Shown: positions 6,253-13,596 of the stretch, piece by piece
Layout: every line of letters starts with the position of its first letter
Position numbering within the stretch: position 1 is the stretch's first letter
Assembly: GCA_036939755.1 (NCBI GenBank)
Contig: JALLAZ010000775.1
Location: 1 to 13,596, forward strand
Length of the DNA stretch: 13,596 nt
Direction of reading: 5' to 3'
Origin: Stephanodiscus triporus
Taxonomy: Eukaryota > Bacillariophyta > Thalassiosirophyceae > Thalassiosirales > Thalassiosiraceae
Made by a program: the position numbers and the translations under genes
Notes under the pieces: model-generated
Databases searched by the model: none
Seen by the model: only the letters and a program-made list of their open reading frames with translations
Told to the model about the DNA's origin: nothing

Positions 6253-9200
6253 TTAATGTACATTTGATGTCACTTCACCCGATCGCCGTTCAGCAGCATT
6301 CCGAAGAGATCCAAATCCAACACCACCCAGCCGCCCATTGCTATCAGGAATTACCTCAAGCCTGTCCCAAACCTCGCGCGCGTGTATCTCCTTGGAAAGG
6401 AATTGAAGATACGACGTGACAATATTCGCGGCGTCGGAGCCACTTTCATCGACAAGCTCTATCCTTAAGTGACCAACACCTGCCCGCACCCATTCGTTCG
6501 TGCTGAAGATTCCCGTTTGAGATTCCGCCATAAAAACTGTATTCCTGCACCCCATATCCGCCAGCACCAGATTGTCCTTTCCATTCTGGTCGCGCAGGTG
6601 AACTGTATTCCTTGTGCATACATGGCCGCAGTCTTGATACGAATTTCCTTTCGAGAGGAATCGCGCAAAGACGCAGTGTTCGGTGTGGAATATCGGCATG
6701 TGCGTATGCAAGACAACGTCAAGCTGAGATGCCTTCTTGCCGAGCAGCGTTGCAAGCTCAGTGATTGCTTTTCCACTCAAGTCATAAGATGCGGTGATTC
6801 TCGATAAGCCAGATTCAAGCAACTCGCACGCCGTGATAGCATTGGCAGCATTTAGACTGAAATCTCCGATCAGTTCCGGGATAGTAACTTCGATTGATTC
6901 CTCTGCACTCCTTATGGTAACACGTTGACCAGCACCGCCAAGTTGATTTAGTCGATGCAGTAGACCCGTTGACCGCACCAAAATTCCATCGGGGCTCGTT
7001 TTGAGCAGCATTTGCCAAATGCCCTCTTCGCCAGGCTTTATGATTCTAGGACTGGCGACGACCACACGGAGATCATGCGACGTTCGAGATTGGGCCTCAC
7101 GGATACGGGATACGGAGGAACGGATCCCCTCGACTTCAAGAAAATCTACTATGACCTCCGACACTACTTCCCTGTTGGCACTGACATCGTCCGCGATTTC
7201 TTCTATCAGTGAACATATTGCATCGACTTGGTCGTGATTGCGAACGAGGACGGAAACTTTTGTACGTGTTGCCCCTGGTTCCCCATTTGAAATTTCACCT
7301 AGCAATCGGTCAACAATTGGATTGAGATTCGTGAATTTAATGGGCAAATCACAAGTTGTGGTAATAGACATGTCGATGATCTTTTCGAGATCTTCTAACG
7401 CTCTACGCCTCGTATCTTTTACCCAACTCATTGGACACCATACACCTTCCTCGAGATGACTCAAATCTAGCTCTGAGAGACTCCATCGACTGTTGCCCAA
7501 TGAGCCGACGGCCTTTGCTATCGATTGCCTGTTGATTGCAGGACCTTCGGCTTCAGCCAATGTACCCATTTCCAAACTGTTTGCTATCCCAATTAGGCCA
7601 GTTCTTTCGTCTATGATGCGTACGGTCAATATATCGCCGACCCTTCCCTCAACAACGACCTTGGCGGGTGACTTTGGTGGATCTAGCTCAGCAAGTCTAT
7701 GCATTCTTTTTAAGATGTCAGAGTCGGCAGTCTTCCTGGGGTGGTGTAATATGGCACGGGCAGCGATTGTTGCAGAAATATACGAAGAGAAAAATACAGT
7801 AGAAGATATATTCGACCTACCATACGTGAGATCCGGTGGGTGTCATGCTCGTTGAGAATCGTTGATCATTCTCCTTCCACTGACGCTCAACATCTCGTCC
7901 AAATCTGATAATGGCATTTCCTTCGTGGTACTTCACGTCGTAGACGGGGCCACCCAACTCTTTCTCCTGTGGCATCTATCTCGAGGGATAGGAGAGCACC
8001 TTTAGTCAACTACAATATGCAATTAGTAGTCGATGATGTTACACTTTCGCGAACAACTCACCCCACGATCGACGACTACACCATCGCCACGCTTGAGAGG
8101 TGCGTCTTCTGCTGTATATTTATCGTCCAACCGAATTACCAAAGCGCCCCCGATCGAAGAAACGACTCGACCAACGTGCATTCCCCGGTGACGCGGCGAC
8201 CTCCCTCGCACTAGCCTTTGATGACGCGCTCCTTCAAAGAACCCCGGAGTCAAGCCGTCGTGTTTTTCATCCTGCCCTCGCGCGAAGACGTGGGTCAAGT
8301 CCGATCGAGAAACGCGTTCGTCGGGAGAGGTCAGGATGCGTCGCGGAGGCGAATAGGAGTCGCTTCGCTCTTCAAGCACCTTGTCCCACGCGGCGTCTAT
8401 GGCTTGTCGATAGCTAATGGTGCACACAATCAGAAGACACACGTCCAGGGGCGCACGAAAAAAAGAAGGGGGATATACACGACACTCACGCTCTGGTGGT
8501 GGCCGCGACATACGACGCATCCTTCAACCTCCCCTCAATCTTCAAGCACGATACGCCGGCTTTTACGAGGCCCTCGACCTGTTCCAGACCGCACAAATCC
8601 TGAGGACTGAGCAAGTACTTGATTTCGTCGTTCCCAGTAGTAGCCCCGTTCCGTCTGCCCATGATGCCCTCTATGCCATCGAAGCTGAGATGCCTAAGCT
8701 CTCCGTTGGCGATTAGACCGTATGGCAAACGGCAGGCCTGCGCGCACTGGCCACGATTGGCACTCCGTCCTCCCCATGCCTCCGATGAGAAACACTGTCC
8801 AGAGTACGAGACGCACAGCGCTCCGTGTACGAACACCTCGATCTCCGTGTCCGTACTTTCGGCTATTCGCTCTATCTCAGACAGGCTGAGTTCGCGTCCG
8901 AGGACCTGCATCGGGGATCCAAAGAAAGATCGCGCGGACGGACGGTTCGTTACATTTTTTTCGTCCTGGCACGAGGCGAAGAAATAACAGCGGATCTTTT
9001 CATGGGAAACTCACCACGCGGGTGGCGTTCGTCCTCTCGGCCGCGAACGCGACCCCGTCCGCGCACGTCACAGTCTGCTGCGTCGACGCGTGTATTTCCA
9101 ACGGCGCGCCGTACAGCCCCCTCCCCCTCCCCGCGACCGTCACTCCTCCTCCCTCCTGCCCGCGCCTCCTCCGATTTACGACCTCTTTAACGATCCTCGC

Positions 9201-10214
9201 GACGCCCGCGTCCTGCACGATGACCGCGTCGACGCCGCAGTCCCAGACATCCTCGATCAGCCCCTCCACCTCGCGCAGCTCGTCGTCGAACACGAGCGTG
9301 TTGAGCGCGACGTATACCCTGACGTCGTGATCGTGACAGAATCGCACGGCCCTCGCCAGGGACGCCGCCGGCCGCGTCGCGTCGGCCACGTCCGCGCCGT
9401 CGTCCCCCCCCCCGCCCCGATCGACCTCCCTCGCCCTCGTCGTCCCGCGATCGCCGCCCGACCGGGCCATCTCCAACCTCCTTCCGAAATCGACCGTAGT
9501 CGATCGATCATCCTCCTTGTCATTGTCGTCGTCGTCTCCGTCATGCCCCTCCCAGAGCAACGCGGGATCCGGATCGAAATTCGCCGCCCTCGCCCTCGCC
9601 GAGTACGACGTCAGTCCGAGGTACACGGCGTCGGCGCCGTTCGCGACGGCCGCCCTGAGCTGCGGCCATCCGCCCGCCGGGGACATCAGCTCCGGCGGTC
9701 CCCTCGGCGGGGAGATCGTCGACGTCGAAGTCGTCGAAGTCGTCGAAGTCGTAGTCGTCGTCCGTCGATCATCGTCGACTACGACTGGGAAGATGGATCG
9801 CTCGGGATCCTCGCGCCACAGGGCCGGCGACTTCCTCGAGTCGATCGCGCGATCTCGACGACGTGGCGGTAACGACGCGGCAGTCGTCTTCTTCGTCTTC
9901 GACGACGACGACGACGACGACGCCTCGTCCCCGTCCCGCACTCCCCCGAACGCCGACGACGACGACGACGAGGGAGATATCGCGGCGGCCGCAATCCCAC
10001 GTCGCGTCGGCGTCGGGCGGGAGCAGCAGTCGAATGGGCGGGACGGGGTCAAGGTCGACGTTCGGGCGATCGAGGTCGACGCGGGCGAGAAGGAGAAGGC
10101 GTGCGCCGTCGTAGTCGAGGAGGGGGGGGGGGGGGCGAGACGATGGACGACGACGACGAGGAGGAGGAGGCACGCCATCGACACGGGCGTCGACGACGGG
10201 GATGGCATTGGCAT
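6253..10214 (-). CDS. U32-family, RlhA-like protein with plastid presequence (putative 23S rRNA C-hydroxylase)
   Basis: Five exons on the minus strand, 10214-9015, 8905-8490, 8413-8062, 7975-7821 and 7735-6253, join to 1201 residues (introns 109, 76, 86 and 85 nt). Residues 1-39 form a signal peptide with hydrophobic core LLLLVVVV and predicted cleavage TAHA|F40, an ASAFAP-like motif that directs proteins into diatom plastids. After a Ser/Thr/Asp-rich spacer, the U32 domain begins at ELMSPAGGWPQL (175) and runs through NGADAVYLG, the Cys-rich block HGALCVSYSGQC...NRGQCAQAC (428-458), LLSPQDLC (498-505) and LKIEGR (521-526). The long C-terminal region resembles the DUF3656-containing RlhA type. 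It has a second Cys-rich block, C1062, C1077, C1081 and C1104. Bacterial RlhA hydroxylates C2501 of 23S rRNA, and related U32 proteins (TrhP, UbiU/UbiV) bind Fe-S clusters or hydroxylate tRNA or quinones. Action on plastid 23S rRNA is inferred from family and presequence. The exon structure was derived by eye from splice sites and protein continuity. Confidence 0.85.
9716..9972 (-). repeat. Low-complexity triplet and 9-mer repeats in exon 1 of the U32 gene
   Basis: Three perfect tandem copies of GTCGAAGTC span 9724-9750 and encode a Thr/Thr/Ser run on the minus strand. A (GAC)7 tract at 9901-9921 encodes poly-Ser, and a (GAC)5 tract starts at 9955. All fall between the presequence and the U32 domain, a linker that should tolerate length variation in multiples of three. 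Confidence 0.8.
10122..10135 (-). repeat. Homopolymer run (14 C on coding strand) in the U32 presequence
   Basis: Fourteen G on the plus strand encode the Pro run in the presequence (RLAPPPPSS), between the hydrophobic core and the AHA|F cleavage site. Any length change not divisible by three would disconnect the start codon from the enzyme. Confidence 0.85.
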
Positions 10215-10628
10215 CGCGCGTTTGCCGAAAAGCTTGGGACGGATATCGGAGGAAGAGGAAGATGATCTGCCGCCGGCCGTCGGTTCTCGAAGGATTGTGT
10301 GTGGTTTTTGTGATGGGTTGAGTGGCTCGTGGCGCGCAGCGAGCTTTTTTCTAAATAAGTGCTATGCAAATATTATTCACTCTTATTATTGTAAGTATTC
10401 TTAATCAAATTCTTTCAGAAAATCGTGACTCTTCCTAATTTATAAAAACTGTTAATGAACTATTGCGTATCACTAAATTGCCAAAGGCTGTGAGTTTTTA
10501 ATGGAGGCGAAGTCAACGTCAAGGCCATCGAATCCCATGTCTTCGGGGCAAGATTTGCATTTGCCGAATTTTATCGCTTCGTCTATTTTGTTTTCATAGC
10601 GCCCCCGACGCTTCAATCATTCATATAA
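10215..10628. promoter_or_regulatory. Divergent intergenic region between U32 gene and repeat-protein remnant
   Basis: About 410 bases separate the U32 start (-) from the first ATG of the broken repeat-protein gene (+). The U32-proximal 130 bases are GC-rich; an AT-rich stretch follows at about 10340-10460. TATAAAT at 10624-10630 overlaps the plus-strand ATG and may be coincidental. The left copy of a 28-bp direct repeat lies at 10509-10536. No coding sequence was recognised. Confidence 0.5.
10509..10536 (+). repeat. Direct repeat, left copy, flanking the composite polymerase unit
   Basis: This 28-base stretch matches 13318-13343 in the same orientation, 15 bases exactly (GAAGTCAACGTCAAG, allowing one extra G) and then GCCATC and AATCC, about 26 of 28 positions with one gap. 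The two copies bracket the repeat-protein remnant and the polymerase domain. Confidence 0.7.
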
Positions 10629-10711
10629 ATGTCTCGCCCTCGTCCGATCTTAGGTTCCGCGGGAAGCCGCGTCAAGGTCTTCCTCGGCGCTACCGGTGAT
10701 GATCATCTTTA

Positions 10712-10720
10712 TTTTTTTTT
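10712..10720 (+). repeat. T9 run at a frame break
   Basis: Nine T separate GDDHLY (frame 0) from DEDDGSRKW (frame 2). One extra or two fewer T would make the text continuous as LYFF(F)DEDDG. This makes the true start 10629 rather than the internal ATG at 10793. Confidence 0.65.
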
Positions 10721-11469
10721 GACGAGGACGATGGGTCGAGGAAATGGCAGAGCAGAGATTGGGCAGCGACGCCCGGTGGTATCCCACTCGGGATGGCGAA
10801 ACAGCTGAACAATTGCACCGCGAAAGGCCGTATCATCGAGGGGGCTGCGTTTGGACAACAAGGGGATAGGTGGTACGTACGCGGCTGTATGATTGATGGC
10901 ACTGGTGGCCATTCATGGTGGGGTGGATGCGAGTCATATTGTACGAAAGAAATAAAGGAAGGGGTGGCGGAGTTTTCTGATCTAAAGGTCGCCTTTGGCT
11001 CGTCGGTCTTCGGGGCACCGTCTTTTGTGCTCATTAAAGGGGGCAATGGCTATTCATTTAATGACATCGACAGTGATCTGATCTCTCGCATAATAAGAAT
11101 CAGAGACAGAACTGCTGGCATCATCAACTATGTCCGCCTATTTTCTTCCGGGGCTTATTTTATATCTGACTCTGAAGGCACCGAGTGGAAAGGCCTAAGT
11201 ACCCCCTTGGCTGAGGAGGTGAAATCGGGTGGTAGAGATGAGGTGCTCGACGTCGTTGTTGCAATGGACGGCAGTTGGATCGTGATTCGTCCAACTCGAT
11301 TCAGAGCAAGCAATGGTGTCAGTAAAAAGTTGACGAGTCCGCTGAAATCTTTCTACTCCCGACACCAGCAGGGACAGCAATCGCAAACTGCTCTTATTAG
11401 AGCATATGATGAACACGAGCAAAAGCGTATCGCTGAGGAGGAGCGTGCCAAGGTGGAGGCTGCACTCAG

Positions 11470-11499
11470 CTGTCGCGACGAGTGCGTTGAGATTGTTGC
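11470..11499 (+). repeat. 30-bp direct repeat, copy 1 (CRDECVEIVA module)
   Basis: Thirty bases identical to 11603-11632, offset 133 bases. Similarity extends upstream with a 6-base gap into the preceding GCACTCA and the EEER coiled-coil text, pointing to a duplicated module of roughly 130 bases. Copy 1 encodes CRDECVEIVA in frame 2 and copy 2 encodes it in frame 0, so a single indel lies between them. Confidence 0.9.
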
Positions 11500-11602
11500 G
11501 AGAGAAGGAGGAAGAGGACCGCAGACGTGCCGCCAAAGAGGAGCGCAAGCGTTCTGAGGAGGAGGAGCGGAAGCGTGCGATGGAATCGGCACTCAAGCGG
11601 TG

Positions 11603-11632
11603 CTGTCGCGACGAGTGCGTTGAGATTGTTGC
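11603..11632 (+). repeat. 30-bp direct repeat, copy 2 (CRDECVEIVA module)
   Basis: Exact copy of 11470-11499, here in the frame that leads into the LRYGMRV domain. A third degenerate relative (CTGTCGCGAC, then GAGTGC after a 9-base insertion) lies at about 11896-11921 beyond the TAA, in the same frame 0, encoding CRDGRCEC. Confidence 0.9.
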
Positions 11633-11870
11633 CCACAAGCGCTTGAGGTACGGCATGCGGGTGACTGCCATCGGTCGCTCGATCGACCTGGGCGACTCTT
11701 TCGTGGTGAGTGCAAACAGTAACAGCGTGGCAATCCAGTCCGCAGATGGCTCCAGGTTCTTGGCAAGTGATCCGAAGCAACTTGCTACTATCGTCCCCAT
11801 CCATGATGCGCAATTACACCAAGAGGACAAGGAGCTCATGCTGGTGTACGAAGCATCTGACAAGTACTAA

Positions 11871-13106
11871 GCTGCAATCTCGTTCTATCACTGTATCTGT
11901 CGCGACGGGCGCTGCGAGTGCACGAGAACTGCCTTCGTGCGAGGGGTTATTACCCCCGCAAGGCCAATACTAGAATGGACGACGGGCCCTCAACCCTTTG
12001 ATGAGTACCGGTGCGCAGAGAAGGTGGATCGCAAACGCTTGTGTGTGCTTATCCAAGACTTGAAGCGCGACGAGACACAACGCGAGATATGCCTGAACGC
12101 CATAATTAATAAGTTGAGGACAGAAAGCACGAAGAAACTTTTGGAGCAGGAAAAATTGCTGCGCCGTTGCAAACTAATCCAAGAGACGGCCGAGACATTG
12201 CTGGAAACAATAGAAGACCTCCCTGAAGATTCCAATGGATGTGTGACTTATGAAGTTCAATACGAACACCGCGACCCTTCGTTTCGTGGACGGCTATATG
12301 CAAAAGGGGAGAAGGTATACAGCCACAATGAAAAATATCCACGATATGCATATCTTCAAGGAATGCCAAAGGAACTGCGGTTGCCACTAGTTGGAAATTT
12401 TGCATTTGACATTGACGCAGAGAACAGCGAGTACCGCCTGATCTGTAGCTTGGCAACGCAGCTTGGCCTAGAGGCGCTTGCTCCTACACTCTTTGATTAT
12501 CGCGATCGGCGCGAACACTATCTAACGATGATCATGCAGCTACACAATGCTTCCCGTGATGAAGCAAAGAGGTTGCCTAACATCATACTTAGTGCTGGCC
12601 AATACACCACCTGGCTACGTGTTGTCGACAAAACGTCTGTTGACCAGGTTAAACGCTTCGCAGTTAAAGTTGCAATGGAAATCCAGGCATTGCGATATGA
12701 GCTCATCAGACATCCACGCTTCAGCTGGTTGTCAACCAATAAGGAGCATCTGCTTACGCTTGGCAAGCACGAGTCAAACATTGAAGCATTACTGCTGCCC
12801 CGCATCATTCAGAACTGCGAAAACGAGGTCCTTGGCATCTTGCATCGGACCTTCCACAAGAATGGATGGGCAGTTCGCGCCAAGATTTTTGATGGCCTTA
12901 TCGCGGAGCCTAATGGCAGGGGAAGCGCGAGCTCTTTAGAATCCACTATCATGGATGCACAGAAAGCCTGCAAGCAGTCTGGTTGGGATGCAGTGTTTGT
13001 GGTGAAGCCCCTGAATGGGAAGCAAGGCGAACAGATGCCTAAGGTAGTCGCTGCGCGTGAAGTGTTGGCACGGCACACTTTACCCCGGCGCACTGTAGTA
13101 TTCTAG
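11871..13106 (+). CDS. TV-Pol-like (transposon-virus polymerase) palm domain, no own start codon
   Basis: The frame is open from just after the TAA at 11868 to TAG 13104-13106; a GTG at 11937 would give 389 residues. Numbered from 11937, visible elements are GRLY (118-121), LQGMPKELR (140-148), motif A-like FDIDAENSEYRL (157-168), a helix with R207...K211 (SRDEAKRL) recalling the family A O-helix, and motif C-like FDGLIAE (318-324). E296 and a Lys-Pro (VVKP) strand accompany motif C. This order matches TV-Pols, which are related to family A DNA polymerases and occur in eukaryotic mobile elements, phages and polinton-like viruses. The catalytic Asp residues appear intact. The first ATG (12363) lies after GRLY, so the domain needs upstream coding sequence. 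It shares frame 0 with the preceding repeat-protein fragment. No helicase, capsid or integrase gene accompanies it. Classification is by motif reading only. Confidence 0.6.
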   Translation, partial: AAISFYHCICRDGRCECTRTAFVRGVITPARPILEWTTGPQPFDEYRCAEKVDRKRLCVLIQDLKRDETQREICLNAIINKLRTESTKKLLEQEKLLRRCKLIQETAETLLETIEDLPEDSNGCVTYEVQYEHRDPSFRGRLYAKGEKVYSHNEKYPRYAYLQGMPKELRLPLVGNFAFDIDAENSEYRLICSLATQLGLEALAPTLFDYRDRREHYLTMIMQLHNASRDEAKRLPNIILSAGQYTTWLRVVDKTSVDQVKRFAVKVAMEIQALRYELIRHPRFSWLSTNKEHLLTLGKHESNIEALLLPRIIQNCENEVLGILHRTFHKNGWAVRAKIFDGLIAEPNGRGSASSLESTIMDAQKACKQSGWDAVFVVKPLNGKQGEQMPKVVAAREVLARHTLPRRTVVF

Positions 13107-13411
13107 GAATAATACTTAAAAGGGCGTAGCTAACACCAATCTAAATGCACATATAACTTAGTCGAGGTTTGGGCATACTGTGTATATCCACAACAAACAG
13201 TTTCCTAGATTTCATTGTTCACAGGGCATGGAGCCGGCTTCATTTTCCCGGAAGGATTAGTTATGCAATTGCAGGTCTTGCCGAATCCTCATTTATGACA
13301 GAGCATTTCCCAGCCTTGAAGTCAACGTCAAGCCATCAAATCCTAAGTTTCGAGAATAATATCCTACGTTGATAGAAGCATTGGAATGGAGTGCTTAATC
13401 TAAATACACCA
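13107..13411. other. Non-coding stretch between polymerase domain and second LRR gene
   Basis: About 305 AT-rich bases with no convincing coding frame. They hold the right copy of the flanking direct repeat (13318-13343) and the part of the 3' flank shared with the left LRR gene (complement of 13352-13367). Confidence 0.6.
13318..13343 (+). repeat. Direct repeat, right copy, flanking the composite polymerase unit
   Basis: Counterpart of 10509-10536, same orientation, lacking one G and with one or two substitutions. It sits in the 3' flank of the second LRR gene, about 210 bases after the polymerase stop codon. Confidence 0.7.
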
Positions 13412-13596
13412 CTAGTCATCTTTTTTAATCTCTGCTGTTTTGGATAAAACACAACCATGATGAGAGTACAGCAATGGCATATTCCACCATCTCATTGCAA
13501 CAAACGTCATACTCATTGATCGGCTTTGATCCCTTTCCCGCTGAATGAATGCCAACACATCTGGCATCAATTTCACAGGCACATCTGCAAGGTACT
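13412..13596 (-). CDS. Second leucine-rich repeat gene, C-terminal part only (runs off window)
   Basis: On the minus strand, 60 codons and a TAG (13412-13414) encode the same C-terminal module as the left LRR protein, beginning YLADVPVKLMPDVLAFIQRE and carrying RWWNMPLLYSHHG. The first 55 bases are identical to the left gene; divergence then rises, and the last dozen residues (SKTAEIKKDD) differ completely from the basic KRKRES end of the paralogue. The open frame reaches the window edge, so the LRR body should lie to the right. Conservation of the frame with mostly conservative substitutions suggests a functional paralogue rather than a relic, but only the tail is visible. Confidence 0.85.
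   Translation of the reverse strand, partial: YLADVPVKLMPDVLAFIQRERDQSRSMSMTFVAMRWWNMPLLYSHHGCVLSKTAEIKKDD
13542..13596 (-). repeat. Inverted repeat, right copy (LRR gene 3' end)
   Basis: Reverse complement identical to 1443-1497 over all 55 bases available before the window ends. Confidence 0.95.

Larger units (their letters stand above)
10629..11870 (+). pseudogene. Trp/Gly-rich (possibly beta-propeller-like) repeat protein with coiled coil, frame-broken
   Basis: ATG 10629 opens a frame (MSRPRPILGS...GATGDDHLYF) that loses register in a T9 run (10712-10720). It continues in frame 2 as DEDDGSRKWQSRDW, KQLNNCTAKGR, WYVRG...GGHSWWGG, INYVRLFSSGAYFI, TEWKGLSTPL and DGSWIVIRPTRF up to about 11500, then switches to frame 0. 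The spaced Gly/Trp/aromatic pattern recalls repeats I associate with large algal protein families of unknown function. A charged coiled coil follows (about 11400-11600; EEERAKVEAAL, KEERKRSEEEERKRAM), then a small domain resembling an SH3-like barrel (LRYGMRVTAIGRSIDLGDSF) ending VYEASDKY at TAA 11868. A separate ATG at 10793 would give only a truncated frame-2 product. Two frame breaks make it a probable pseudogene, although the T9 break could be an assembly error. Partner and role are unknown. Confidence 0.6.

Noticed and set aside
9724..9750. Short tandem repeats as a CRISPR array
   Set aside because: Nine-base perfect tandem units without spacers inside a coding exon; this is a simple minisatellite encoding Thr/Ser.
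9090..10404. Long plus-strand open frames over exon 1 of the U32 gene
   Set aside because: Shadows of GC-rich, triplet-repeat coding sequence; the minus strand has the signal peptide, ASAFAP-like site and U32 motifs, and its exon joins are all in frame.
10793..11557. A complete 254-residue gene starting at ATG 10793
   Set aside because: Conserved-looking text extends upstream of this ATG (DEDDGSRKWQSRDW and, across the T9 run, GDDHLYF), and the last 15-20 residues are out-of-frame text after the CRDECVEIVA repeat.
11937..13106. Reverse transcriptase or retrotransposon polymerase
   Set aside because: No YxDD box, RNase H, integrase or LTR pair; the motif order (GRLY, DID, R-K helix, FDG) fits family A-related TV-Pols instead.

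Overview
The window looks like nuclear DNA of a diatom, most likely a centric (Thalassiosirales-like) one. The evidence is short GT-AG introns (76-132 nt, mostly GTGAGT donors), a plastid presequence ending in an ASAFAP-like AHA|F motif, an LRR protein of a type I associate with expanded diatom families, a PPR protein, and mixed GC-rich and AT-richer blocks. There are no bacterial operons, RNA genes or CRISPR arrays. The assignment rests on reading and recall; no database search was possible.

Layout, left to right. (1) 197-1624 (+): an intact LRR protein gene behind a TATA tract. (2) 2078-3268 (-): a saccharopine dehydrogenase-like oxidoreductase that lacks the N-terminal half of its Rossmann fold and changes frame twice. 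(3) 3584-5485 (+): a PPR protein gene with one 132-nt intron. (4) 5771-6066 (+): a frame-broken relic of an S9 (prolyl oligopeptidase-type) serine peptidase that has lost its catalytic His. (5) 6253-10214 (-): a five-exon gene for a 1201-residue U32-family protein with a plastid-type presequence, probably an organellar RlhA-like 23S rRNA hydroxylase. (6) 10629-11870 (+): a broken gene for a Trp/Gly-rich, possibly beta-propeller-like repeat protein with a coiled coil. (7) 11871-13106 (+): a TV-Pol-like (transposon-virus polymerase) palm domain with no start codon of its own, in the same frame as the end of the preceding gene and separated from it by one TAA. (8) 13412-13596 (-): the 3' end of a second LRR gene, a close paralogue of the first in opposite orientation, running off the window.

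Most genes look like independent loci. The accessory part is the right third. The repeat-protein remnant and polymerase domain form one broken composite unit flanked by a 26/28 direct repeat, next to the second LRR copy. The window's ends are an inverted LRR pair about 12 kb apart. Frame breaks at homopolymers (G11, G6, T9) could be real decay or assembly error; those in the S9 relic and the TAA before the polymerase are not homopolymer-related.
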